Of a stretch of DNA of 64,000 nt, positions 30,469 to 40,868 are shown piece by piece. Under the pieces are notes generated by a model. That model was given only the letters and a program-made list of their open reading frames with translations, did not search any database and had not been told where the DNA came from. How positions within the stretch are numbered: the first letter of the stretch is position 1; each line of letters opens with the position of its first letter. The position numbers and the translations under genes were made by a program. Source of the stretch: Branchipolynoe longqiensis (taxonomy: Eukaryota > Annelida > Polychaeta > Phyllodocida > Polynoidae). The stretch covers positions 144,001 to 208,000 of the forward strand of contig JASIRB010000175.1 in the NCBI GenBank assembly GCA_030323885.1, given 5' to 3'.

Positions 30469-30580
30469 TATTTCTTTTGCCCGGCCATGGGCCTGTATTG
30501 CAAAAATAAAATTAGAAGGTTCCCACCAACTCCTCCCTTTGACTCTCTCTCTTTCTCTCCTCCACCATAGCCAGTTTTAT
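30469..30580 (+). repeat. Split direct repeat B1 of the second YR element
   Basis: TATTTCTTTTGCCCGGCCAT ... CCACCATAGCCAGTTTTAT. About 90 percent identical by eye to 30788-30898. Confidence 0.85.
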
Positions 30581-30787
30581 GTAAAATATAATTTATTAGA
30601 TGCATATAAATAGGCGGGGTTCTCCTACCTTATTTTTAATTATTTATTATTTATTCTCGATTATTCTATATATTCTGCGGTCCTGGCATTTTGCTCCGCT
30701 GCTACGGCGCCAGCGCCGCTTTTCATTCATTCGCGCTGGCGCCCAACTCACTACTACTACACAATTTTAGCTTTGTATAGTTAGGGA

Positions 30788-30898
30788 TATTTCTTTTGCC
30801 CAGCCATGGGCCTTCATTGCAAAAATAAAATTAGACTGTTCCCACCAACTCCTCCCTTCGACTCTCTCTCTTTCTCTCCTCCACCTAGCCAGTTTTAT
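30788..30898 (+). repeat. Split direct repeat B2 of the second YR element
   Basis: TATTTCTTTTGCCCAGCCAT ... CCACCTAGCCAGTTTTAT. A short (TA)n follows. Confidence 0.85.
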
Positions 30899-30939
30899 AT
30901 ATATATATTAAATACTTTTGTTGATAAACCAGCCAATAT

Positions 30940-31143
30940 TTAAATCATGGAAAATTGGTCTTCCTCATTCCATTGCTCTTTGCCCTATATCCTATTAATC
31001 CCAAGCTACAGGTTAGTTAGCGACAAGTATTAATTTTTAAGTTGTTGATTTGACTCGGCCATGTTTGAACCAGACGGAGTTGGATCTAATAACCTACCAA
31101 ACAGGATGCGAATGCTCAACTCATTCGGTCATCCCGTCTGGTT
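30940..31143 (-). mobile_element. SINE family A, short subfamily with alternative tail
   Basis: Same arrangement as 19201-19418: GGTCTTCCTCATTCCATTGC next to a short body, and head CCAGACGGGATGACCGAATG when read on the minus strand. Confidence 0.7.
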
Positions 31144-31289
31144 AAGGATAGCAATCCCACTGGGTATCTTTGTTTTAGCTCTTAATAAAAAGCCTGATCT
31201 CATATAAATCTTGTTTTTAGTTGGCAAGCTAGTTTAGTTGGTAAGCTTTATATTACCTGAATTTTAAATCATCATTCCACCCCACTCCC

Positions 31290-31558
31290 ACCAGACAGAA
31301 TGACCGAATGAGTCGAGCGTCCATCTCCCTTTTTGGTAGATCGTGGGAGTTTGAACCCTGGTCAAGTCGAACCAATGACTTAAAAATTTATACTTGTCGC
31401 TTTCTAGCCAGGCACTCAGCATTAATAGGATAGGGCAAGGACTGGTTAGCTCAGTGTCAGGATAATGTGACTGAGTGGGATACTGGGTGATGGCCTGATT
31501 TCCCAGTGGGACAGCACTATAAAGTCACCGTGAGTGCACACTATCACAGTCGGTCAGG
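31290..31558 (+). mobile_element. SINE family A, 3' truncated
   Basis: Head, junction and body up to ACACTATCACAGTCGG. The A-rich tail is missing. Confidence 0.7.
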
Positions 31559-31759
31559 GTAACAAGAAATAGGACATTTCATTTATCAATCTTGAGTTGG
31601 CAAACTAGTCGTACTACCTGACTTAAAGTTAAACCCGCCACCCTCACCCCCACTCCCACACCCACACCCACACCCACTGCCACCCCTTCCACCCACCCTA
31701 ACTCAAACATCTTCACCACCAAGCAAAGCACAACACTTTCAGGCATCGAACTGTTAACC

Positions 31760-32003
31760 TTAAAGTTGCATAGTCCGATGCTTTTGAGATTCTACCATTT
31801 TCTGAGATAAATACATTTGGTTGATCATTACATTAATCTACTTTACTTTAGTTTGAACTAATTTTTTTTATTTAAATGGCTAACTTTGGAGATATTTGAA
31901 GTGAAACCATGGCAAATTAATTCTGGCGTCATATCCAAACCGCCCACACACATTGACTAGGCTTCAGCAGTAACAAGTTCTATTAAAATGGCTTGGTATC
32001 CCC
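31760..32003 (+). mobile_element. M1 MITE, left part
   Basis: TTAAAGTTGCATAGTCCGAT start and the usual landmarks to AAGTTCTATTAAAATGGC. It is joined at 32004 to the 3' part of a SINE. Confidence 0.65.
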
Positions 32004-32111
32004 TCCAGTGGGGCAGCACTATAATGTCGCCATGAGTGAACACTGTCACAAGTCAGTACCGATCATGATATGGCCTCTGATGTTGCCAGGATGTAAAACC
32101 CCAATAAACAA
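32004..32111 (+). repeat. SINE family A 3' part
   Basis: CCAGTGGGGCAGCACTATAA through TGTTGCCAGGATGTAAAACC. Confidence 0.7.
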
Positions 32112-32266
32112 ATCAGTGGTATTATTGGTTCCTGGCACTCCTATTTCTACAGTAGCTTTTCTTAGTAAGATCTGAGCTGTCATCTAACTGGCTTCAGTGT
32201 GGGTGTGTGGATTTTGAGCTCGGCAGTGGAAGGCAGTAAGCATGTTCGTATATCCGTACATATATA

Positions 32267-33580
32267 TTCAATTCAATTCAATTCTTTATTTCAGACTCAG
32301 GATTATGGTAGTTACATAATTTGGTCCATAGTAGGTAGATATAAAAATTAATGTGAATAGGATATAAGTAATAGTATGAATACTACTATACTAACTAATA
32401 TCAAAATGTTGGTTTACATACAGTAGTTTGTACCAATGCCTCCATATGGCAGACGTAAATCTGAAATCACTCTCTTCTATTTTCACAAGTCCTTGTATTA
32501 TAACATTTTCTGACTTGTCAAGTCTAGTAATAAATTTCAATATCATATTCCTGATAACAGCCTGGAAGGCTGGCACATCAATATTGGCAAACAGCTGACT
32601 AGCACTGTGATACCTAGGTAGACAGAGTAATAACCTCATAATGTCATTATATGCTACATTCAGTTTTCTAATGCTATACATTCTATAGTTCCACCAAATC
32701 TGGCAGTATACAACGGAGTACAGAAATTCTAGATAAATTTACCTTGACATCAGCTGTACACATTAAAAATTTCCTGATGAGCATATTTCCCTGAGTACAT
32801 AACTTGCGACACTGTCTATTAATATCCCTGTCATCTCAAAGTCATCAGTCATAAAGTGTCCTAAGTACTTGACTTCAGTAGAGATTGACAGGGGAGCACC
32901 AGTTAAAATAAAATCAGGAAATACAGTATCCTTGTCATATTTTGATTGAATGATCATTACCATACTTTTAATAGCATTGTATTTGATATCAGCTTCTATG
33001 CCATATTCAGAGCATATATTAAGTAGCATTTGCAGTCCACTACTATATGGTGAGAATATTACCAAGTCATCACCATACATAAGATGATTTAGAAGGAATA
33101 ATCCATGAATACATCCAGTTTTACACTGATTTAACCTTTTCGACAAGTCATCCATATAAACCTGAAATAAATAGGGGGAAAATATTACTCCTTGATGTAC
33201 ACCATTACTGACCTGGAAGGGTTCTGACATGGCATCACCCCACCTGACTACCATTGATTGGTGCAAACACCAAAATATTAATATCCTGATTAGATAGCCT
33301 GGAGTACCATGCTGCACTAGTTTTTCAAACAGTTTTGCATGATTCACTCTATCAAATGCCTTAGAGGTGTCAAGAAAACACAAAAACATAGTAGAATTTA
33401 AACTATGATACTTCTGTATAATCTCCTTAAGAGCATACTTTCACTTGAAACCATATTGATTATCATTTGTTTTTAAATACAACTCCAGTCTATCTAGCAG
33501 TACATTTTCAAATATTTTTGACAAAATACTAGCAATTGCTATAGGTCTATAGTTATCCTTACTGTTAATCCTTCCCAGGT
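32267..33580 (-). mobile_element. 5'-truncated non-LTR retrotransposon (CR1-like)
   Basis: Minus-strand reverse transcriptase fragment followed by the C-terminal region, an AATAAA signal and a short terminal (GAATT)n repeat (32267-32284). Tandem short-repeat tails in place of poly-A are usual in the CR1/L2 group. It is truncated at 33580, where an oppositely directed LINE begins. Confidence 0.75.
32391..33578 (-). pseudogene. LINE ORF2 reverse transcriptase, decayed
   Basis: From the N-side: NYRPIAIASILSKIFENVLL, QYGFK followed by a stop, then 208 uninterrupted codons with FLDTSKAFDRVNHAKLF (motif A Asp), VSNGVHQGVIFSPYLFQVY (motif B) and LMYGDDLVIF (motif C as YGDD, where YADD is commonest). 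Then a C-terminal frame with RLLLCLPRYHSASQLFANI and IWRHWYKLLYVN. At least one in-frame stop and one frameshift separate the pieces. Endonuclease and ORF1 are missing. Confidence 0.75.
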
Positions 33581-33687
33581 ATCATGTGGCTGCAGAAGGA
33601 ATACGCAATTCTAATAGAAAGTATTCCACGTTATATACTACTGACTTTCTACATTCAACACTTTGTGCCAGTGACAGACAGAAATGA

Positions 33688-34413
33688 CACATAAGAGAGG
33701 AAAACGATGACCTTAAAGCTAGGCTTGACAAATTAGATGCCTCAAACACCAAAAGAGAACAAAAAGAAGAGGATGATGATAAAAATGAATGCAGCAAGAA
33801 TATCATCATTCACGGAATACCTGAGAATGAAGGTGAAAGTATGGAGGAAACAGTTGGTGAAATTCTCAAATCGGGTGGCTGTGTGTTTGACTGGACTGTG
33901 ATCACCAAGGCATATCGGCTGGGGAGAAAGCAGAAGAAATCGCCAGCTACAACTGATGATAATGAAAACAAGGATGAGCCCAGTGAGGAAGAGAATAGCA
34001 ATGGGGATGCACTGAAACCAAGGCCCAGAAGTATCAAAATCCACATGCAAAACAGGGAACAATACAAGGAATTATATCAAGCAAAAAATAAAATCAATGA
34101 AGACCAAAAATATGGGAGAATCAACATGCATCCCGATAGCACTGGAGATGAATTACTGCAGGAACGCACAGTCCAGCAAATGCATGTGCTTGCAAAAAAA
34201 CATCCTGGAGTTAAAGTAGTCAAGATATGTGGAAAAAACATACTGATTAATGGCAGGTTCTACAGGCCTGAGCAGTTCCACAACATTGAATTCAAAGAAA
34301 TAAACCCAGAAAAGGCTGCAACTAGTGAATTTGAGTGGGACCTTATTCCAAGGGCACAATGCCCCACAAAACAATTTCTTCAAATGCAGGATCAAGAACA
34401 AAGCAGGCACTAG
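33688..34413 (+). pseudogene. LINE ORF1 protein
   Basis: The frame is open from 33688, directly after a stop; the first methionine is at 33841, so the true start is lost or upstream. Residues 1-40 are a charged coiled coil (EENDDLKARLDKLDA). The nucleic-acid-binding core starts at CSKNIIIHGIPENEGE and goes on through ITKAYRLGRKQK, an acidic insert (ENKDEPSEEENSNGD) and PRSIKIHMQNREQYKELY. The C-terminus (INGRFYRPEQFHNIEF) leads into the region where a NADAR-like frame starts one frame over. Confidence 0.65.
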
Positions 34414-34785
34414 GCACTAAGACATTCTCCAGCATGGAGCAATACTATTGCTCCGTAATGGCGAGCTTCCATGAAGACTATGAAACACAATGACTGATCG
34501 AGCACCCTGAAAACCCCTACACCATCAAAGCAATCTCCAAGAAGATCTGGAATCGACAGAATGAAGCAGTCCTTGACGATATAATAAAGGCCAAATTTGA
34601 GCAGAACCCAAACTTAATGGATGAGCTGATGAGCTATAAGGGTGATGTGTTCAGAGAGTATACTAAATGCCCATTATGGGGCTCAGGCAGGTACCTCTAG
34701 CAGGCTAGTGAAGGAAAAGTAGAACTACCTGGATACAAGAATAGAATGCGAGGCATTATAAAAATGATTAGAGACTCTTACAAGT
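34401..34785 (+). pseudogene. NADAR (YbiA-like) domain, decayed, between LINE ORF1 and ORF2
   Basis: One frame, with two internal stops (TGA at 34491, TAG at 34698), reads TFSSMEQYYCSVMASFHED, then NPYTIKAISKKIW, AVLDDIIKAKFEQNPNLMDE, FREYTKCPLWGSGRYL and LPGYKNRMRGIIKMIRDSYK. The order S-x-EQ-YY, NP...IK, W, KF-x-QNP-x-L, E-x-T...WG-x-G, and N-x-x-G/R-x-IIK-x-IR is the NADAR/YbiA pattern (N-glycosidases of ADP-ribose-linked or riboflavin-pathway metabolites). The first ~30 residues of the usual domain were not found. A frameshift near 34380-34410 would fuse it to ORF1. The family call is from recalled motifs. Confidence 0.6.
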
Positions 34786-35434
34786 AATGCCTGCCGTTTA
34801 ATGCAAACTTGATTAAACTAATAAGAGAATAACGGGGGCGGGGGGTAAACAAAAACAAACAAAAATACATTTTAAAGGAAGTCGCTAGATAACACATTCA
34901 GAGGTACATTAAGGTATCCCAAAGCACCGTGAAAAATATATTACTTTTAAAAGAACCAAATAATGTACATCTAAAAGTAGAAACACAAAGTTATAACCTA
35001 AAAGATATAATGAATATACAAACTCACCCCTATAAATCAGAATAGGATGAGTACAACAGAAACAATAATTCAACATTGAATAGCATATGGTATCTGGGTG
35101 TGTGCATAGCATAATTATACCAAATTAACACTGTGAGGATGTCCAAGGTGGCCCTCATCATAGAACCAACCCACCTGTTTCTCTTCATAGGCAGATGGGG
35201 GGTGTGAAATCCTAGGGACTGTACAGCTGACACACCACACTCTTGTGACTTACAAACTTCACAGCGACTGAAGTGCCATATGGTAAAAGTCTCTTTTCAG
35301 GTGACTGGTAATAAACAACACTAACCTAGCCTGAGCCCTAAACAAATAACAAACTAAGTGAAAGAAACAACAACAACAAAAATACATAAATAATGAAAGA
35401 AAAAAACAAATAAAGAAAGAAAGAAAATATAATA
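34786..35434. other. Spacer between NADAR-like segment and ORF2
   Basis: No recognised coding content. A-rich near its right end, just before the ORF2 ATG. Confidence 0.45.
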
Positions 35435-38125
35435 ATGAATATAGTATCAAGTGTCGAAAACAGACTAGGCAGGGGGTTGCACATAGCACACTTAAACTGT
35501 CAAAGTCTTACCAGCAAAATTGACTTAATTAAGCTACACATAAAGTATGATAAATTTGATGTATTAACCTTATCAGAAACGTGGCTCAATAAAAATCGCA
35601 AGAAACAGGCATACAACCTGGAGGGGTATGAACTATTCAGATTAGATAGAGAATCTACAGGAGAGGATGGAAATGTCAAACGAGGAAGGGGTGTAGCCAT
35701 TTATGTAAATAGCAAGCACCAGGTTTTAGAAAACAAACTGAGTGAATACAGCACATCAACCGGTGACATAGAAATTATGTGGGTACTAATTGAAAACAGC
35801 AAGCAAATCAACATAGTGGTAGCCTCATTATATAAGCCACCAAGGGGTATTGTAAATAAATATATAGACCACCTAGAAGAGGCAATTGAAAATATCACAG
35901 TAAACAAGAATATAGATCTTTTTATCCTGAGAGATATGAATATAGACTATAGTAAAACAAATAAGGATCAAGAACAAATGAAATCATTAGTAAAGCAAAT
36001 GGGCCTACAGCAACTGATAGAAGAAAATACAAGACTGGCAGACACCAGCTCTACTCTAGACCTAATTTTGACAAACAGTGTACATATCAAGAAAAAGGGC
36101 ACAAGACCATAGGGAATAAGTGACCATGAATTAGTCTATGCAACTAGAAAAAAAATTACAGTGAAGCACAAGATCGAAGTAAAACTAGGTAGGTCCTACA
36201 AAGCCTATGATGTCTTTGAATTCACACAGCAGATGCAGGGAACAGATTGGAAAAATGTAATGGACTCTAGGGACCCAAATCAGAAATTGGAAAATGTTTT
36301 AGGTAGGATTCAAGAATTAATGGATAAAATGTGTCCAATTAAGACAATCAAGATGAGGGACAACCAGGACCCATGGATAGGTGAGGAAATAATAGATAGT
36401 ATCAAATTGAAGAGGAAATTTGGAGAGAAGGCAAGAATCACAAATAAGATAGATGACATCAATAACTACAAAACTGCAAAAGGAAAATCCCTAAGGCTAG
36501 TCATGCAGGTAAAGACCACTTACATTGAAGAACAAGATAATAAATCGGGTAATAACTCCAAAATGTTCTGGAAAAATGTAGAGATGGCATTACCGGGAGA
36601 TAAGGAGAAAAGCAAAATAGTGCTAACAGATGGAGAAGGGAACACCACCTCAAATGAGAGAACACCAGATAGACTAAATGAACACTTCACAGAGATAGGA
36701 GAAAAGTTAGCAGAACAATTCAGAGGAAGCTGGGAATACACAGGTGATGCAGTTGAAAATAGTACAGAGATGGCAAGAGTAAGAGATAATGAAATGTTTA
36801 GACTAGTTCAGAGAATAGATCTAGGAAAGTCATCAGGAATACAGAACCTACAAGCCAGAATAATTCAAGATGCTCTGCTAGCCATACCAAATGTTATATG
36901 TGACTTAATCAATAATTCATTTGAGATGGGTATTTTTCCCATGGCCTGGAAGAAGGCTACAGCGCTACCAATACACATGGGTGGAGACAAAGGGAACATG
37001 GGCAACTACCGCCCCATATCACTCCTACCTCTGCCATGCAACCTGATAGAGAAATTAATGTGCAAGCACATCATGAAACATCTAGATAGTGAGAAATACT
37101 AAATGACAAACAGGGAGGGTTCAGAAAGGGATTCTCCACCACAAAAACTATAACCAATCTAACAAATGACATACTGAGAGGTATGAATGAAGGTGAACAG
37201 ACAACTGCCACATTAATAGATTTTAGCAAGGCTTTCGATACAGTGAATCATGACATACTGATAAAAAAGCTAGAAAGAGTAGGAATAAGAGGAAGAACAC
37301 TAGACTGGATAAGGAATTACATCAGTGAGAGAAGTCAGAGAACAAAAGTAAATGGCAAAACATCAGAAAGTATACAGATAACCTGTGGAGTCCCTCAAGG
37401 CCCACTCCTCTTCATCATTTACATCAATGATCTGGAGAAGTCCTTAGAGGGAATCAAATTCCAACTATTTGCTGATGACACTGTGATATACACAACAAGC
37501 AATAGCAGAAAAGAGAACAGAGATAAGCTAAATGAGAAATATAGCTTTAGATAATTGGTGTAACTCCAACAAGATTTCCATAAACCACAAGAAGTCGAAG
37601 TCCTAGTGTTTGGCAGTGGGAAAATCAACTATGGCAATAAGGAGCCAATAATTTGGAAGGAAAAGTTCTTGATTATCAGACCAACTACAGATATCTAGGG
37701 ATGAATCTTGATAGGAACCTAAGCTACAATGATAACATAAAATAAGTTATCAAGAAGGCAAACCACAAAATCTGGATATTAGCGAATACCAGAAAATACA
37801 TAACTACAAATATGGCTATTAAAATCTATAAAGGTATGATACTACCATACTTCGACTATGGTGATGTAATATATATAGGGGTAAACAAAAATATGTTGGA
37901 TAAACTACAAAGACTACAAAATTCAGCACTTAAGATATGTCTGAAGGTGGAACATAGACACCCAACTGATGATCTCCATAGGAAAGCAAGAGTCAACACA
38001 CTAAATGACAAGAGAAAAGCACATCTCAAAATAGCAGCATTCAGGGAGACAAGGAAGCCTGGGAGGGTGCAGTTAACAAAAAAGGCAACAAGATGTAAAG
38101 TGCGACAGCCGGCAGCTGTGGTTGT
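35435..38125 (+). pseudogene. LINE ORF2: endonuclease and reverse transcriptase
   Basis: The ATG at 35435 opens an apurinic-type endonuclease: LHIAHLNCQSL, LTLSETWLN (Glu), GRGVAIYV, VASLYKPPRG, LILRDMN where GDFN is usual, STLDLILTN, and after a TAG at 36110-36112 in the same frame, GISDHELVY (the catalytic SDH). The RT follows: NYRPISLLPLP, then a 1-nt loss near 37098, GGFRKGFSTT, TLIDFSKAFDTVNHD, CGVPQGPLLFIIYINDL (four residues shorter than the usual PQG-SxLG-PLLF), QLFADDTVIY, then further breaks. The C-terminal part has MILPYFDYGDVIYIG and LQNSALKICLKV. It reverse-transcribes its own mRNA at nicked target DNA in intact relatives. Confidence 0.8.
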
Positions 38126-38609
38126 GTAGGCAGGTTAAATAGGAAATCACTACAGGCAAGTATAGAGAAGGAAGGCAAGAGATAGAGTGTGCAGAAGGAA
38201 CCAGAAGGAGCTTGCTTGGTTTATTATATATATAGCTTTTAGAATCAAGATGGCGGTGGTCACATGGTTCAATCCACCAATCAGAGTACAATCTGCTGTA
38301 TCCAAGGCCTGGTCATGCTGGCTACAGTGCCCTGCAGTGGCCAGTGATCCATAAATAACACCATGGGGGGAGGGGGTATGTGAGGTGACTCTTCCAAAGA
38401 GTATATCTAGGAAGTGACACTCCTCCAAAGACTATTTTACTATACAATTTCTATACCTAATGAGTAATAGTTTACCAATTCCACATATCCCTCATATGCC
38501 TTTGGATTTTATATATTACCATTTATCATTATATAGACAGTTTGCAATTTATTATAGTAATTTCACATAGGTCCTCATGCATTATATCGGAAAATTTTAC
38601 AAAGAGGTA
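38126..38609. other. ~480-bp insertion in the LINE C-terminus, unidentified
   Basis: LINE coding homology stops near 38105-38125 and resumes near 38610 (LIINRAKNRSYE, MKAREWNTPGIKER, TYKTLLKRELNALL). The inserted DNA has no recognised domain or clear target duplication. A short TATATATA run is at 38226. Confidence 0.45.
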
Positions 38610-39289
38610 GTGTTGGCCGCAGACTGATAATAAACAGAGCCAAAAACAGATCATATGAGAGGAGTACCTAGTACATGAAGGCAAGGGAATGGAATACACC
38701 GGGAATCAAAGAAAGAAGTTAATGGACAATAGAAACATATAAAACATTACTCAAAAGAGAGCTAAATGCACTGCTAGACTAATGACAACAACACATAAAA
38801 TGAATTAAAAAAGAAAAAGAAAGATAGATAAATAAATAAATAGAAAATACACTGATAATTCAAGCAAAGTTTTAGAGGGTATATATGCTCGGTATGATAC
38901 ATACAAAAGGTCAACTTTAAACTTAAAATCAAAACCTAATGACCACTAACACAGCAAGGTGAAAACATTCAGAGAAATTAACTCTTGGTAACCAAACAAT
39001 TATCCGATTGTAGAATGAACAAACTCACAGAGGTTTGGGGGATGTGGGAGAATGCTTACAAACAGAGAAAGAATGCATGCAGTAGTTAGCTACACAACAA
39101 CTGAAAGTGATAAAAAGAAGGGGAGTCACAAGACTATTACTGTCTAGCGGCGAAAACAAGTCATTAGACTTATTCCTTATGGGCAGCATAAATACGTCTA
39201 TCACCAAAAATATATATATATATATTTATATATATATATAGGATGAGGTTGCTTAAATTTTTTTTATTTAAAAAAAGAGAAGTATTTTA

Positions 39290-39805
39290 GCAACAATTGA
39301 GGTCACATCAAGACGGGTACTGACTTGTGACAGTGCATATTCATGGCGACTTTATCAGTGTTGCCACCTGGAGGTACTGAGAATCCTTGTTGTGGGCGTG
39401 GAACCCGATTGGCCGTAGCCGCAAGTTTGCTAGAAGGGTCCGGGGGGCATCCCCCCCCCGAAATTCTTTTTAAATGGCTTTAAAACGGACTATTTGAAGG
39501 CATTTCCAACAGGTTATAGACTGATATTTTAGCATATGTATAGCATTATATTTAATCAAATGTACACTGTTGTTAGTATAGGATAAAGAATTCGTCTTTT
39601 GTTGGTGATGATGCCTTTCGGTGAAATTCGTTGGATTTTTGGGTCGATCCCTGACTCGTGAGGTAAAATTGATCAGAACCTTCAATTGCGATGACTCGAA
39701 CAGGAATTTCGTGAGAGTTTGCAAGATTGCTTTATAGTCTTGTCCCACTGTAATAATAGGTGGGTCGCCGATACCATGCATGACCCGATATTCCATTCAG
39801 TCACA
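39290..39805 (-). repeat. SINE family A 3' part, split by ~350 bp
   Basis: 39290-39378 (GACTTGTGACAGTGCATATT, GGCGACTTTAT) and 39728-39805 (GTCCCACTG, TGACCCGATATTCCATTCAG) are consecutive parts of one minus-strand SINE. The DNA between has no open frame of note and contains GGTCCGGGGGGCATCCCCCC at about 39438. Confidence 0.55.
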
Positions 39806-39807
39806 TA

Positions 39808-40219
39808 GGGCATAATCGATTAGTCAACTCGGGTCACCCGAGCCACTTTTTGGCGTATGCGCACATCCTGCAGACTCGGGTCGAATAATCGAATATGCTT
39901 CTCCACGCTCGGGGTGACAAAAATGGTGGCCCTTTTATTTGTTTTTTAATAGCCGATATAATTACAGCAAAATATGATTTAAATATTTTTATGATGACAT
40001 AGTTTAGTGATATTTCCATTTCATTAATCTATGTTATTACCAAAAATAAATATGTATGACTGGTACCGGTGGCTGTTATCCTGCAGGATGGTACCAGCGC
40101 AAATGTGACGTCATCGCTCCTTGCAAACCCCAGCCAAGAGGTGGGTTACTGGGGTCAGGTTGTTTTGCACACGGCACATGTATTTGTCGACTCCGGGTCG
40201 TGTTAATCGATTACGGCCA
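39808..40219. mobile_element. 412-bp MITE, TA-flanked
   Basis: GGGCATAATCGATTAG and the complement of the right end TGGCCGTAATCGATTAAC form imperfect TIRs, continuing into CTCGGGTC / ACCCGGAGTC. TA on both sides. It interrupts or abuts the SINE to its left. Confidence 0.6.
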
Positions 40220-40481
40220 TACTGATACTGAGATGCACGTTGTAGTCTTTTCCTGATAGGTCGCAGCACGCAAGACAGTTCCCCATACACTAGAATGGGT
40301 GGTTCATGGAGAGGGATGGGGCTGGGGGTGATTGGGGTCGGGGTGGGGGTCGTAGGTAGGTGATACCTTCTTTGTAATAATCCACAGTTAAACTTAAAGT
40401 GAAAGTTGCGAAGTCTGATGAAACACAATTTTGTCAACACGAAAACACTTACCTACATTTGATCTTATATCACCACCTTAG

Positions 40482-40525
40482 ATTGATTGATCGATTGATT
40501 GATTGATTGGTGGCCGCTTTACATT
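40482..40525 (+). repeat. (GATT)n-GGTGGCCGCTTTAC SINE tail-like repeat
   Basis: GATTGATTGATTGATTGGTGG followed by CCGCTTTACATTAAC. Related to 7719-7785. Confidence 0.5.
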
Positions 40526-40868
40526 AACTAATGATTTTGAGACGGCATCGAAAGTATAATCAGTAAATTTGATACTATCCCCTTGGACACCTACTTGGAG
40601 AAAGTCAGTAAGTAGGGACACCACTCACTAAATAGGTCAATATCGTGACCTCATTATCCTTGCCCTCATTCTCACTGTATTCCTGGTGAGCGGGCGTGGT
40701 GGCTGAATCGGTAGAGCGCGGGCCTTGCGTGGGGGAGATCGGGAGTTTGGTTCCGGTCGAGTCAAACCAATTACATAAAATTGATACTTGTCGCTTCCTA
40801 GCCAGGCGCTTGGCATTAATAGGATAGGGCAAGGACTGGTTATCTTAGTGTCAGAATAATGTGACTGA

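Larger units (their letters stand above)
27621..30898 (+). mobile_element. Second tyrosine-recombinase retroelement (DIRS/Ngaro-like), disrupted
   Basis: Possible 5' end at 27621, where CTACTACTACACAATTTT also occurs at 30751 inside the 3' repeat zone. An acidic ORF (27694-28032) may be the Gag-like ORF1. 28208-29040 is a minus-strand Gypsy fragment. 29090-29508 is RNase H, 29549-30418 the recombinase. Direct repeats of ~112 bp stand at 30469-30580 and 30788-30898. The reverse transcriptase is gone. The 3' block again has the B1-A2-B2 form. Confidence 0.7.
33580..39210 (+). mobile_element. Near full-length LINE with ORF1, NADAR-like segment and ORF2
   Basis: Order: ORF1 (33688-34413), NADAR-like segment (34401-34785), 640-bp spacer, ORF2 endonuclease and reverse transcriptase (35435-~38125, resuming ~38610-38780), and a 3' UTR ending near ATGGGCAGCATAAATAC before an AT repeat. 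The 3' end matches in outline that of the LINE at 46797-48082. Several breaks make it inactive. CR1/L2-like on the basis of endonuclease and RT motifs; the clade is uncertain. Confidence 0.75.

Noticed and set aside
33742..34067. Hydrophobic Phe/Ile/Leu-rich minus-strand frames
   Set aside because: Shadows of the Lys/Glu-rich LINE ORF1 on the plus strand.
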